Shown here in pieces: positions 43,637 to 52,540 of a DNA stretch of 64,000 nt; position 1 is the stretch's first letter; every line of letters begins with the position of its first letter. This DNA comes from BJGO01 sp964640655 (GTDB taxonomy: Bacteria > Bacteroidota > Bacteroidia > Chitinophagales > UBA10324): assembly GCA_964640655.1 (NCBI GenBank), contig CAZXFT010000014.1, positions 18,605 to 82,604 of the forward strand. The letters run 5' to 3'. Below the pieces are notes generated by a model. It saw nothing but the letters and a program-made list of their open reading frames with translations. It was not told where the DNA came from and made no database searches. Made by a program: the position numbers and the translations under genes.

Positions 43637-46270
43637 TTAAAATATCTGTTTCTGCTTCAGCGAATCTTCTTTTTCCTTATACTCCATAATCATCTCCAGA
43701 ACATCAGGTACAACGTCTAAGCATATAGTAATGAAAGAACCTTTCTCTGCATTGCCCATGACATAGTCTATAGCTTCGCGCTCGTTAGGAATTACCTTAA
43801 GTGTTACGTTCTTGTTTACCTCATTGATTCCATGCACAAGCAGGTCTATGATTTCCTGTTCGCTACGACCTCGTAAATTCTTATCCTGACGAATAACAAT
43901 ATGATCGAACGTTCGTGCTGCCACACGGCCAATGGCTCGTATATCCTCATCGCGGCGATCACCTACTCCGGCAATGACACCTATCTTCGGTTTGGCTTCC
44001 ACCTTATCTATAAATCCTGAAATTGCTTCCAACCCGTGTGCATTATGCGCATAATCTACCAGTACAGTAAAATCCTTAAAGCGGAAAATATTCATACGAC
44101 CGGGAGTCTGAGCCGGAGAGGGGATGAATGTTTCTAAGGCAATCTTGATGTCTTCTATCTTGAAGCCATGTAGAAAGACCGCAAGAACAGAAGCCAGGAT
44201 ATTGGAAATATTAAACTGTGCCCATCCACCGAATGTGAGCGGTATGTTTGCCACCTTGTCCACACGTATTTTCCATGTACCTTTTAAAATTGTAATGTAT
44301 CCGTTTTCGGCAACGGCTGCTATGCCGCCGTTTTGTGTGTGTTCAATAATGCGAGGGTTGTTTTCATTCAAACTAAAAAATGCGACTTTGCAGTTAACAT
44401 TGTTTTTCATGTTATAAACTAAATCATCGTCAGCGTTAAGTATGGCATAACCATCAGGTTTAACGGTTTCGGGAACCACACCCTTAACCCGGGCCAACTG
44501 CTCTATGGTATTGATGCCCATCAATCCCAAATGATCAGGGGCAATATTGGTTACAATGGCAATATCGCAGTTGTGAAAACCAAGTCCACCGCGCAATATT
44601 CCGCCACGAGCACATTCCAGAACAGCGAAGTCAACCGTAGGATCTTTCAACACAAACTCTGCAGACACAGGCCCCGTGCAATCACCCTTCATCAACATTC
44701 TGTTTTGAATATATACACCATCAGTAGTGGTGAAACCTACTTTGTGCCCCATTGATTTTACAATATGTGCCGTAAGGCGCGTAGTAGTGGTTTTACCATT
44801 GGTACCGGTAATGGCAATGATAGGTATGCGTGATGATGACCCCGGAGGATACAACATATCCACTACAGGCTCGGCAACATTGCGCGCCAATCCTTCAGCC
44901 GGACTCAGATGCATGCGGAAACCAGGAGCGGCATTTACTTCAAGTACTGCACCGCCAATGTCCGCGATGGGTTCACTCAGGTTAGGAGCCATAATATCTA
45001 TTCCACATATATCCAACCCAATAATGCGCGCAATACGCTCACACATAAAGATGTTGTCTGGGTGAACATGGTCCGTAACATCGGTGGCTGTTCCACCAGT
45101 GCTGAGGTTAGCCGTTGGCTTCAACCATAACTCTTCTCCGGCTGGAATGACCGAATCCAAAGTAAGGTTTTTATCCAGCAATATTTTCTTAGTAGCATCA
45201 TCAACCTTTATACTAGTAAGAACTTTTTCGTGACCATATCCGCGACGCGGGTCGCTGTTTACCTGATCGATTAGTTCTTGCAGGGTACTGACACCATTAC
45301 CGGTAACCGCGGCGGGTGTACGTCTTGCAGCAGCAACAAACTTGAAGTCAATTACCAATACACGATGATCTAATCCACGAATAAACTTCTCAACAATGAT
45401 AGAGCGCGAATATTTTTTGGCAGCGTGGAAACCTAGTAATGCAGAGTCCCAGTCAGTAATGTTGGTGGTAGCGCCTTTACCGTGATTACCATCAACAGGT
45501 TTGGTTACTATTGGATATCCTATACGCTCTATAGCTGCTTTCAAATCATCTTCATCAACACAGATGCGGCCTTTGGGTACGGGAATTTCAGCAGCTTCAA
45601 GTAGGTTTTTAGTATCCTCCTTATCGCAGGCCAACTCCACAGCTATGCTGCTAGTGGTGCTTGCTACTGTAGCCTGAATGCGTTTTTGGTTGATGCCGTA
45701 ACCCAACTGCACCAACGAATGTTTATTTAAACGTATATAAGGAATGCCGCGTGCCGCAGCAACTTCTACTATTGAGCCCGTACTGGGCCCGAGGCGCTCG
45801 TCTTCACGTATTTCGCGTAGTTCCTGAATATCATCATCTAAATTGTACTCTTTATCTGCTACCAATGCCTCTGCTATGCGCACTGCAGCTTTGGCAGTAT
45901 AAATGCCGGCCTTCTCCTCCATATATTCAAACACCACAAAGTAAACACCGTGTGTGCCTGTTTCGCGGGTACGGCCAAACCCGGTATCCATGCCCGCAAG
46001 CGTTTGCAACTCCAAAGCTATATGTTCGACCACGTGCCCCATCCAGGTACCTTCCTCTACACGCTTATAAAAACCGCCGGCGCATCCTTCACTGCAGCGA
46101 TGCTCATACAATGATGGCATGAGTTTTTGTAAGCGTTCCAGAAAACCTGGAATTTTGTTAGTGGGTTGTTGTTCCATCTCCTGCAAATCAAGACGCATTA
46201 CAATAAGTTTGTGGCGGCGTATAGACCAATAGTTAGGCCCTTTCATAACGCGTATGTCAACTATCTTCAT
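43637..46270 (-). CDS. cphA: Cyanophycin synthetase
   Basis: An 877-residue three-part enzyme of normal family length. The N-terminal domain (about 1-160) carries EGCAGGFYKRVEEGTWMGHV. The ATP-grasp domain (about 200-430) carries TKPVDGNHGKGAT and VLEVNAAPGFRMHL. The Mur-ligase-like domain has P-loop GTNGKTTTTR near 497, DVAVLECARGGILRGGL-like residues and GVGDRRDEDIRAIGR. Together these add Asp and Arg to make multi-L-arginyl-poly-L-aspartate, a nitrogen store. No cyanophycinase (cphB) or isoaspartyl dipeptidase gene is within the window. A GNAT gene follows 4 bp downstream. Confidence 0.93.
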   Translation of the reverse strand: MKIVDIRVMKGPNYWSIRRHKLIVMRLDLQEMEQQPTNKIPGFLERLQKLMPSLYEHRCSEGCAGGFYKRVEEGTWMGHVVEHIALELQTLAGMDTGFGRTRETGTHGVYFVVFEYMEEKAGIYTAKAAVRIAEALVADKEYNLDDDIQELREIREDERLGPSTGSIVEVAAARGIPYIRLNKHSLVQLGYGINQKRIQATVASTTSSIAVELACDKEDTKNLLEAAEIPVPKGRICVDEDDLKAAIERIGYPIVTKPVDGNHGKGATTNITDWDSALLGFHAAKKYSRSIIVEKFIRGLDHRVLVIDFKFVAAARRTPAAVTGNGVSTLQELIDQVNSDPRRGYGHEKVLTSIKVDDATKKILLDKNLTLDSVIPAGEELWLKPTANLSTGGTATDVTDHVHPDNIFMCERIARIIGLDICGIDIMAPNLSEPIADIGGAVLEVNAAPGFRMHLSPAEGLARNVAEPVVDMLYPPGSSSRIPIIAITGTNGKTTTTRLTAHIVKSMGHKVGFTTTDGVYIQNRMLMKGDCTGPVSAEFVLKDPTVDFAVLECARGGILRGGLGFHNCDIAIVTNIAPDHLGLMGINTIEQLARVKGVVPETVKPDGYAILNADDDLVYNMKNNVNCKVAFFSLNENNPRIIEHTQNGGIAAVAENGYITILKGTWKIRVDKVANIPLTFGGWAQFNISNILASVLAVFLHGFKIEDIKIALETFIPSPAQTPGRMNIFRFKDFTVLVDYAHNAHGLEAISGFIDKVEAKPKIGVIAGVGDRRDEDIRAIGRVAARTFDHIVIRQDKNLRGRSEQEIIDLLVHGINEVNKNVTLKVIPNEREAIDYVMGNAEKGSFITICLDVVPDVLEMIMEYKEKEDSLKQKQIF

Positions 46271-46472
46271 ATTAGGTATTGTTTTGCGGCAATATAGAAT
46301 GAAAAGTGTAATCGGGCAATATGCATTCTTACTGCCTATAACTACTTAACAATTTGGTGTACCCTTAAGAACTGTTAAATTGTACTTAATGTAAAGTATT
46401 CTGAAATAGAACCGGATGAGTAATGCATAATTTAAAGTAACACATTTGCCCGCATATATAATTGAGAAAAAA

Positions 46473-46814
46473 ATGGAAGCCTCAATTGCCCATAATATAT
46501 ATGGAACGAATGTGTATGAATTGGTTGAGTTACCAAAATGCCCGGATTGTTTTTGTGCAGAATTCCTTAGACAAGGAAACACTTGCCACAATAGGTCAGT
46601 TTGTTGTTAAGGATGCCAACGGTACTGCACTACAGGACGATGACACCGTGGTAATATCAAGAATTCACCGTTGAAGGGTACTACACTAAGAATTAAAGCG
46701 GGAACAATGGTGAAAACATTCAAATTCACCGATGATGACAATAACATTGACTGCCGAGAAAAAGATGTGGTGTCAATTGCACTTCCAATTCAAATGATTC
46801 AATTAAGCAACTAA
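46473..46814 (+). pseudogene. Frameshifted phnA/yjdM-like gene relic
   Basis: Three pieces of one PhnA/YjdM-type protein are visible in two frames. The ATG at 46473 opens a frame with LPKCPDC, the first zinc-ribbon motif of YjdM. The frame shifted by +1 gives FVVKDANGTALQDDDTVVI, matching the family's VKDANGN-L-DGDSV segment. The original frame then resumes with PLKGTTLRIKAGTMVKTFKF and NNIDC, ending at a TAA at 46814. One inserted base upstream and one missing base near 46657 (ATATCAAG where ATAATCAAG would read through) explain the breaks. Sequencing errors could produce the same pattern. The second zinc-ribbon CPEC is also not intact (NTCHN). It precedes the denitrification genes without being part of them. 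Confidence 0.62.
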
Positions 46815-46955
46815 AATATCTAGACTCGCATATAGTACCTATTGTTTGTCATGAAATCATCCTAATGCTCAAATTTCTTATTAATAAACTTGGGGTTATT
46901 TACAGTAATAATCATAATAGGTGAAGTGTTTTACCTGATGAATATAATCAATGAA

Positions 46956-46971
46956 TATGACAGCAGTCATA
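46956..46971. promoter_or_regulatory. Crp/Fnr-family operator candidate, nos operon
   Basis: The perfect inverted repeat TATGAC-AGCA-GTCATA (TATGA-N6-TCATA). Its centre (46963.5) is 30.5 bp before the first base of a perfect -7 box (46994). That puts it near -41.5, the usual class II activator position. The same half-sites recur at 55198 and 57140 in this cluster. A Crp/Fnr-type regulator is encoded at 55324. Confidence 0.72.
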
Positions 46972-46993
46972 AAACCTGAATATATCGAGGAAA

Positions 46994-47001
46994 TACATTT
47001 G
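46994..47001 (+). promoter_or_regulatory. -7 box of the nos operon promoter
   Basis: TACATTTG fits the Bacteroidota TAnnTTTG element exactly. There is no good TTG at -33; the operator takes that place, as expected for an activator-dependent promoter. The start codon of the cytochrome gene is 21 bp further on. Confidence 0.65.
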
Positions 47002-47021
47002 CTGCATCTAAATATTTGAAG

Positions 47022-47495
47022 ATGAAAAACATAAAAATATTCCTTCCGATTTCGATTGCACTTTTAATATATGCTTGTGGTACTGACAGCGGTAATTCAA
47101 ACACAGCAGAAAAACCTAAAAGCATGATCGGCAAGACAGAAGAGTATGATCCTAACCGTGGTGAGGGAAAATACAATGAAAGTAATTTAACATTAGCAGC
47201 TATAGATGAATCTATGGCAAAAAAAGGTGAGGCGATATCTGGAACCAAATGTTTATCGTGTCATAAAATAACAGAAGAGAAATTAGTTGGTCCGGGATGG
47301 AAAGGTGTTACAGAACGCAGAAAACCATACTGGATAATGAATTTCATTACAAACCCTGACCCTATGATTGACAAAGATCCTGAAGTCCAGGCACAATTAG
47401 AGTTATGTTTAGTGCGCATGCCGAACCAAAATTTATCCGATGATGATGCACTTCAGATACTTGAATATATGCGCCAAATCGATTCTAATAAATAA
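47022..47495 (+). CDS. Monohaem cytochrome c lipoprotein of the nos operon
   Basis: A 157-residue lipoprotein from the ATG at 47022 (a TTG two codons earlier is possible); lipobox IYAC (Cys19). The haem site is CLSCH (Cys77, Cys80, His81) and the axial Met is probably Met133 in LCLVRMPNQ. GPGWKGVTERRKPYWIMNFI is typical of the small cytochromes encoded beside clade II nosZ. It probably delivers electrons to NosZ in the periplasm. The gene is first in the operon, with nosZ 31 bp downstream. Confidence 0.88.
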   Translation: MKNIKIFLPISIALLIYACGTDSGNSNTAEKPKSMIGKTEEYDPNRGEGKYNESNLTLAAIDESMAKKGEAISGTKCLSCHKITEEKLVGPGWKGVTERRKPYWIMNFITNPDPMIDKDPEVQAQLELCLVRMPNQNLSDDDALQILEYMRQIDSNK

Positions 47496-47526
47496 ATCTA
47501 TAAGATAAACCATTAAATTAATAAAT

Positions 47527-49482
47527 ATGAAATCAATTACCTACTTCATCACTCTTGTTGTTACTGTTTTATTTCTAACATCTTGTAAGCCCAAGAGTAG
47601 CTCTGATGCATTGACAGGAGACGCCGCATCAAAGGCATATGTAAAACCGGGTACTCACGACGAGTTTTATAACTTCGTTTCCGGGGGCTTTAGTGGCCAG
47701 ATGAGTGTCTATGGTCTTCCAAGTGGCAGGTTATTCCGTGTGGTACCTGTTTTTTCTGTTGACCCTGAAAAAGGATGGGGTTATAGTGAAGAGACCAAAC
47801 CCATGTTAAATACGTCTCATGGTTTTGTGCCTTGGGATGATTTGCATCATACTGAATTGTCGCAGACCAATGGTGAAATTGATGGTAAGTGGGTATTTGC
47901 AAATGCTAACAACACTCCTCGCGTAGCTAGAATTGACCTGAAAACATTTAAAACGGCTGAGATTATTGAGTTGCCAAATAGTGGGGGAAATCATAGTTCC
48001 CCTTTTGGAACAGAGAACTCGGAGTATGTTGTAGCAGGAACACGCTTTAGTGTTCCTTCGGATAAATCAGGTGATGTGTCAATTTCTTCGTACAAAGAAA
48101 ACTTTAAAGGTCACATCAGTTTTATTAGCGTCGATAAAGAATCTGGCAGAATGAATCTGGCTTTTCAGATTAAAACTCCAGGTATTAACTTTGATTTGGC
48201 TCGTTGCGGCAGAGCGAAGTCACATGGTTGGTTCTTCTTCAGCTGTTATAATACCGAACAAGCTAATACTTTGCTTGAGGTGAATGCATCACAAAAAGAT
48301 AAAGACTTTATTATGGCAGTAAACTGGAAAAAAGCGGAAGAATATTTAAAACAAGGACAAGGAGAAAAGCAAACAGTAAAGTATGCACACAATGTTTGGG
48401 ACGAAAGTACTCATTCATCAACCTCAACTATTAAAACCGAAGTTGTTGTATTAGATGCAGCGGCTCTAAAAGACATATGTTATTTCATCCCTTGCCCTAA
48501 GTCACCACACGGTTGTGATGTTGACCCAAGCGGTGAATACATCGTTGGTAGTGGTAAACTTGCTGCCGTAATTCCTGTATTCAGTTTTGATAAAATGATT
48601 GCAGCAATTGAAAGCAAATCTTTTGATGGAGATTATGAAGGAATTCCGGTAATCAAATATGAGTCAGCTTTATATGGTGAAGTTCAGAAACCGGGTTTAG
48701 GTCCTCTGCATACTGAGTTTGACGGAAAAGGTTATGCATATACTTCTTTCTTTGTGTCTTCTGAAGTTGTAAAATGGAGCATTAAAGATTTGGCAGTTGT
48801 TGATAGAGCACCAACTTATTATTCCGTAGGTCACTTGTGCATTCCCGGAGGTAATACCAGAAAACCAAGTCCAAAATATTTAATTGCTTATAATAAAATT
48901 ACTAAAGACCGTTATCTTCCAACAGGTCCGGAGTTAACACAAAGCGCACAAATATTTGATATTAGCGGGGATAAGATGCAAATGATTCTCGATTTCCCTA
49001 CTATTGGCGAACCCCACTATGCACAAGCAGCTCCTGCTGATATAATAAAGAATAATGGACAATATAAAATCTATAAGATTGATGAGAATAAACATCCGTA
49101 TGCTACCAAGGGTGAGGCTGAGTCTAAGGTTGTTAGGGAAGGCAACAAAGTCCACGTCTATATGACATCAATTCGCTCTCACTTTGCCCCAGATAACATT
49201 GAAGGCGTTAAACTTGGCGATGAAGTTTACTTTCACATTACAAATCTTGAACAAGATTGGGATGTGCCACATGGATTTGGTGTGAAGGGAGCAAATAATG
49301 CTGAGTTATTGATTATGCCCGGAGAAACAACTACACTTAAGTGGATTCCTGATAGGATAGGAGTATTTCCAATGTATTGCACTGACTTCTGTAGCGCATT
49401 GCACCAAGAGATGCAAGGATACGTTCGTGTATCGCCTCCTGGATCTAATGTTCCTATTTCATTTGGTGTAGGTAAGAAATAA
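47527..49482 (+). CDS. nosZ: Nitrous-oxide reductase, clade II (Sec-dependent)
   Basis: A 651-residue enzyme reducing N2O to N2. The N-terminus is a Sec/lipoprotein signal (LTSC), not a twin-arginine signal, which defines clade II. The N-terminal propeller carries the CuZ histidines in DDLHHTELS, GNHSSPFG, SPHGCDVDP, GPLHTEFDG, GHLCIPGG and GEPHYAQA. The C-terminal cupredoxin domain has the CuA ligands His582, Cys618, Cys622, His626 and Met629 (YCTDFCSALHQEMQG). The length and order are as in other Bacteroidota enzymes. A cytochrome c gene precedes it and the maturation genes follow after a possible attenuator. Confidence 0.96.
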   Translation: MKSITYFITLVVTVLFLTSCKPKSSSDALTGDAASKAYVKPGTHDEFYNFVSGGFSGQMSVYGLPSGRLFRVVPVFSVDPEKGWGYSEETKPMLNTSHGFVPWDDLHHTELSQTNGEIDGKWVFANANNTPRVARIDLKTFKTAEIIELPNSGGNHSSPFGTENSEYVVAGTRFSVPSDKSGDVSISSYKENFKGHISFISVDKESGRMNLAFQIKTPGINFDLARCGRAKSHGWFFFSCYNTEQANTLLEVNASQKDKDFIMAVNWKKAEEYLKQGQGEKQTVKYAHNVWDESTHSSTSTIKTEVVVLDAAALKDICYFIPCPKSPHGCDVDPSGEYIVGSGKLAAVIPVFSFDKMIAAIESKSFDGDYEGIPVIKYESALYGEVQKPGLGPLHTEFDGKGYAYTSFFVSSEVVKWSIKDLAVVDRAPTYYSVGHLCIPGGNTRKPSPKYLIAYNKITKDRYLPTGPELTQSAQIFDISGDKMQMILDFPTIGEPHYAQAAPADIIKNNGQYKIYKIDENKHPYATKGEAESKVVREGNKVHVYMTSIRSHFAPDNIEGVKLGDEVYFHITNLEQDWDVPHGFGVKGANNAELLIMPGETTTLKWIPDRIGVFPMYCTDFCSALHQEMQGYVRVSPPGSNVPISFGVGKK

Positions 49483-49521
49483 GTAGGGTTTTTAATCTTC
49501 ATTAACGAAGGTTATTTACAG

Positions 49522-49556
49522 AGGGCAGATTTGTTATACAGTCTGCCCTTATTTTT
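49522..49556 (+). terminator. Terminator-like hairpin between nosZ and the maturation genes
   Basis: An 8-bp stem AGGGCAGA / TCTGCCCT (49522-49529, 49542-49549) with a 12-nt loop, then TATTTTTT. It lies 39 bp after nosZ and 25 bp before the next gene, on the same strand. It would lower expression of the maturation genes relative to nosZ if read-through is partial, and otherwise requires a separate promoter. Confidence 0.6.
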
Positions 49557-49581
49557 TAAAATAATTATTATCGATACAACT

Positions 49582-50601
49582 ATGATTAGCCGTTATACAC
49601 GAATAATAGCAGTGGTAGCTGCATTACTTACAACATCGTCCATTTTCTTACCAATTTGGAGAATCGAATTGGATGCTCCACAATACCCGGAGGGATTGGT
49701 ACTAACAATTCATGCAGATAAACTTGCCGGAGATGTTGACATTATTAATGGGTTGAACCACTACATCGGCATGGAAACTTTACACGCTGAAAATTTTATT
49801 GAGTTTACAATTCTCCCATACATTCTTGGTGTATTTGCACTTTTATTCTTTTTGATTGTTTTTGTGCGTCGTAACTGGTATCTGTACACTATGGCCCTAT
49901 CTTTTTTATCATTTGGAATAATAGCGCTCATAGACTTTTGGCGATGGGAATATAATTACGGTCATAATCTTGATCCAAACGCTGCCATCATAATTCCGGG
50001 TATGGCTTACCAACCTCCTCTCATTGGATTTAAGCAGTTGTTAAACTTTGGCGCATACTCCATACCTGATATTGGAGGGTGGTTGTTGCTTGTATCCGGA
50101 ATTCTAATCTTTGTTGCCGCTTCTAACGAAATGGGATTCACATTAAAAATTCTAAACCTTTTAAAAAAAAATAAAACCACTATGCTCCTGTTATTAATAC
50201 TTTTTAGTTTCTCCTGCAACAATAACGGACCCTATCCAATTACCTTAAACAAGACTAAGTGCGATCATTGTCAAATGACAATAGCTGACGGTAGATTTGC
50301 GTCACAATTGGTTACTAAAAAGGGTAGAGTATATAATTTCGATGACGTTAGTTGTTTAATTGGATACGAGTCCCAAAACGAAAACATAGTTATAGCAAAC
50401 AGATATATCTGTAATTATACTTCAAGCAATCAACTACTTCCGGTAGAAAACCTCTTTTATGTTTCCTCTGATTTAATAAAAAGTCCTATGAGAGGGAACA
50501 TTGCTGCTTTTGATAAAAAAGAAAACGCCGATGAGGCTGCTGTAAAGTGGAATAGCTCTGTGATTCAGTGGGCTGATGTTATTAAGATATTACAATTATG
50601 A
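49582..50601 (+). CDS. Fusion of a nos-cluster membrane protein with a NosL-like copper chaperone
   Basis: A 339-residue protein from the ATG at 49582. Residues 1-200 hold about four membrane helices (around 7-25, 78-96, 101-120, 165-180) and match the uncharacterised membrane protein usually encoded after clade II nosZ. The C-terminal part, from about 200, is NosL: a second lipoprotein-like signal (MLLLLILFSFSC, Cys212) and then KCDHCQM (Cys227, Cys230, Met232), the copper site of NosL. It supplies copper to apo-NosZ. The frame is open throughout, so the two are one frame here. Translation could also start at Met201 (50182) to make a free NosL lipoprotein. It overlaps nosD by 4 bp. Confidence 0.85.
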   Translation: MISRYTRIIAVVAALLTTSSIFLPIWRIELDAPQYPEGLVLTIHADKLAGDVDIINGLNHYIGMETLHAENFIEFTILPYILGVFALLFFLIVFVRRNWYLYTMALSFLSFGIIALIDFWRWEYNYGHNLDPNAAIIIPGMAYQPPLIGFKQLLNFGAYSIPDIGGWLLLVSGILIFVAASNEMGFTLKILNLLKKNKTTMLLLLILFSFSCNNNGPYPITLNKTKCDHCQMTIADGRFASQLVTKKGRVYNFDDVSCLIGYESQNENIVIANRYICNYTSSNQLLPVENLFYVSSDLIKSPMRGNIAAFDKKENADEAAVKWNSSVIQWADVIKILQL

Positions 50602-51833
50602 AAATTGTTTTCATAGCGGCAATTCTTTTCACTATAAACATTAATGCCTTCTCAAATAATATCCAAGTTGGCAGAAACTACAAAATAACATCTATTCGAG
50701 AGGCTTTGTCTCTTTCTGAAAATGGTGATACAATTTCAGTATATGGAGGTTTATACATGGAAGGCAACATTATTATTGTTAAATCAGTATGCCTTATAGG
50801 AGTTAACAATCCAATAATTGATGGAGATCGTAAAAGTGAAGTTCTGTCAATTAAAGCAAATAATGTTTCCATTTCAGGGTTTAAGATACAACATTCAAGT
50901 TATGCGACTTTGGACGATCCTGGAGGTGTTAAGGTATATGAAAGTGAACATGTCAAAATCTTCAACAATCTGATATATGATAATTTCTTTGGCATATACA
51001 TACAGTATTCAAAAAATTGTGAGATTAGAGAAAATACAATAATCGCTTTCGGAAAACAAGAACAGGAAATCGGGAATGGAATTCATTGCTGGAAGAGCGA
51101 TAGCTTATTAATTATTGGTAATTATATCAAAGGAAACAGAGACGGTATTTACTTTGAGTTTGTTACCAATTCTGTTATATGGCGCAATGTTTCTGAATAC
51201 AACATCAGGTACGGATTGCATTTTATGTTCTCTCATAACGATGCGTATTATACAAATGTGTTTCGAAGTAACGGCGCCGGTGTAGCTGTAATGTATACTA
51301 GGAAAGTTTCTATGATGAATAATACATTTGAAAATAATTGGGGAGATGCGTCTTATGGTATATTATTAAAAGATATTTCAGACAGCTATATCTTCAACAA
51401 TAAATTTATGGGTAATACCACGGCTATATACATGGATGGCGTTAACCGAACAATCATTGAATTCAATAATTACACCGGCAATGGTTGGGGACTTAAAATT
51501 CATGCCAGTTGTATGGATAATAAAATATGGAGAAACAACTTTACTTACAATACCTTTGATGTGAGCACCAATGGTAATGTTATTTTAAATGAGTTTGTTA
51601 ATAATTATTGGTCGAAGTACGAAGGTTACGATTTGAATAAAGACAATATCGGAGATGTGCTTTACAGGCCTTTAAGTCTTTTTTCAGTTATTGCTGAGAG
51701 ATCTCCACCTGCCATGTTGTTATACAACAGCCTAATGACAACATTATTAGATAAGTCAGAGAAAGTATTTCCAAGTTTAACTCCGGCAGATTTTATAGAT
51801 AATTTTCCAGCCTATAAGCCTTATAAAATATGA
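50598..51833 (+). CDS. nosD: NosD, periplasmic NosZ copper-site maturation protein
   Basis: A 411-residue protein with a signal peptide (ends AFSN) and a right-handed beta-helix of repeated short strands (NNLIYDNFFGIYIQYSKNCEI, LIIGNYIKGNRDGIYFE, MNNTFENNWGDASYGI), as in CASH-domain NosD. NosD works with NosF and NosY to build the CuZ site of NosZ, probably delivering sulfur. Its ATG overlaps the previous gene and its stop overlaps nosF (4 bp each). Confidence 0.93.
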   Translation: MKIVFIAAILFTININAFSNNIQVGRNYKITSIREALSLSENGDTISVYGGLYMEGNIIIVKSVCLIGVNNPIIDGDRKSEVLSIKANNVSISGFKIQHSSYATLDDPGGVKVYESEHVKIFNNLIYDNFFGIYIQYSKNCEIRENTIIAFGKQEQEIGNGIHCWKSDSLLIIGNYIKGNRDGIYFEFVTNSVIWRNVSEYNIRYGLHFMFSHNDAYYTNVFRSNGAGVAVMYTRKVSMMNNTFENNWGDASYGILLKDISDSYIFNNKFMGNTTAIYMDGVNRTIIEFNNYTGNGWGLKIHASCMDNKIWRNNFTYNTFDVSTNGNVILNEFVNNYWSKYEGYDLNKDNIGDVLYRPLSLFSVIAERSPPAMLLYNSLMTTLLDKSEKVFPSLTPADFIDNFPAYKPYKI

Positions 51834-52540
51834 TAGCAATCAATGGGCTTTCTAAGAAATTTGGTAGTTACACTGCTTTAGATAATATCACTCTTTCATT
51901 TAATAAGGGTGAATGTATTGCTCTGATAGGACCTAACGGCTGTGGTAAAACAACTTTAATCAAAAGTATTTTAGGAATGGTTATACCGGATAAGGGAGAA
52001 ATACATTTTAATAATATTTCTATTCACAATCAGTATAAATACAGGTCAGATATTGGGTATATGCCACAGATAGGTCGTTACCCTGAGAATATGACTATTG
52101 GCCAAACCATTGAAATGATTAAGCATCTTAGGGAGAATAAATCGGCCTTAGATGAAGAATTAATAGTAGAGTATCAAATGACAAGTATTTTGGATAAACG
52201 CATGCGCACCTTAAGTGGTGGTACTCGACAAAAGGTGAGTGCCTGTCTCGCATTTCTATTTAATCCAAGTGTATTATTTCTCGACGAACCTACCGCAGGG
52301 CTCGACCCCATTTCAGCTGAAAAGCTTAAGAATAAGATAAACCGTGAGATTGCTAATGGCAAACTGATTATTATTACCTCTCACCAGCTAGCTGAGTTAG
52401 ATGACATGATCACTGAGTTGATATTCATGCAGGATGGAAAAATCAAATTTCATTCTAAAGTTTCGGAGTTGTTGAAGAATTCCAATGAAACAAGAATCTC
52501 TAAAGCCATCATTCAGATACTAAATAAGGAGTCTCAATGA
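51830..52540 (+). CDS. nosF: NosF, ABC transporter ATPase for NosZ maturation
   Basis: A 236-residue ATPase. Walker A is GPNGCGKTT (about 34-42), the signature is LSGGTRQK, Walker B is VLFLDEPTAGLDP and the H-loop is ITSHQLAEL. Such NosF proteins pair with NosY to power a transport step that feeds NosD. It overlaps both nosD and nosY by 4 bp. The ATPase is typical; its family position is clear from context rather than from a unique motif. Confidence 0.93.
   Translation: MIAINGLSKKFGSYTALDNITLSFNKGECIALIGPNGCGKTTLIKSILGMVIPDKGEIHFNNISIHNQYKYRSDIGYMPQIGRYPENMTIGQTIEMIKHLRENKSALDEELIVEYQMTSILDKRMRTLSGGTRQKVSACLAFLFNPSVLFLDEPTAGLDPISAEKLKNKINREIANGKLIIITSHQLAELDDMITELIFMQDGKIKFHSKVSELLKNSNETRISKAIIQILNKESQ

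Noticed and set aside
45751..46122. A 123-codon frame opposite cphA
   Set aside because: It lies entirely inside the strongly conserved N-terminal domain of CphA on the other strand and has no recognisable domain.
46462..46674. A 70-codon plus-strand frame as a functional small gene
   Set aside because: Only its second half resembles the PhnA family and it ends mid-domain; it is better read as part of the frameshifted relic.
46900..47021. A classical FNR box (TTGAT-N4-ATCAA) before the nos operon, suggested by CTGATGAATATAATCA
   Set aside because: Half-site spacing is wrong and the repeat imperfect; the nearby TATGAC-AGCA-GTCATA fits far better and recurs.
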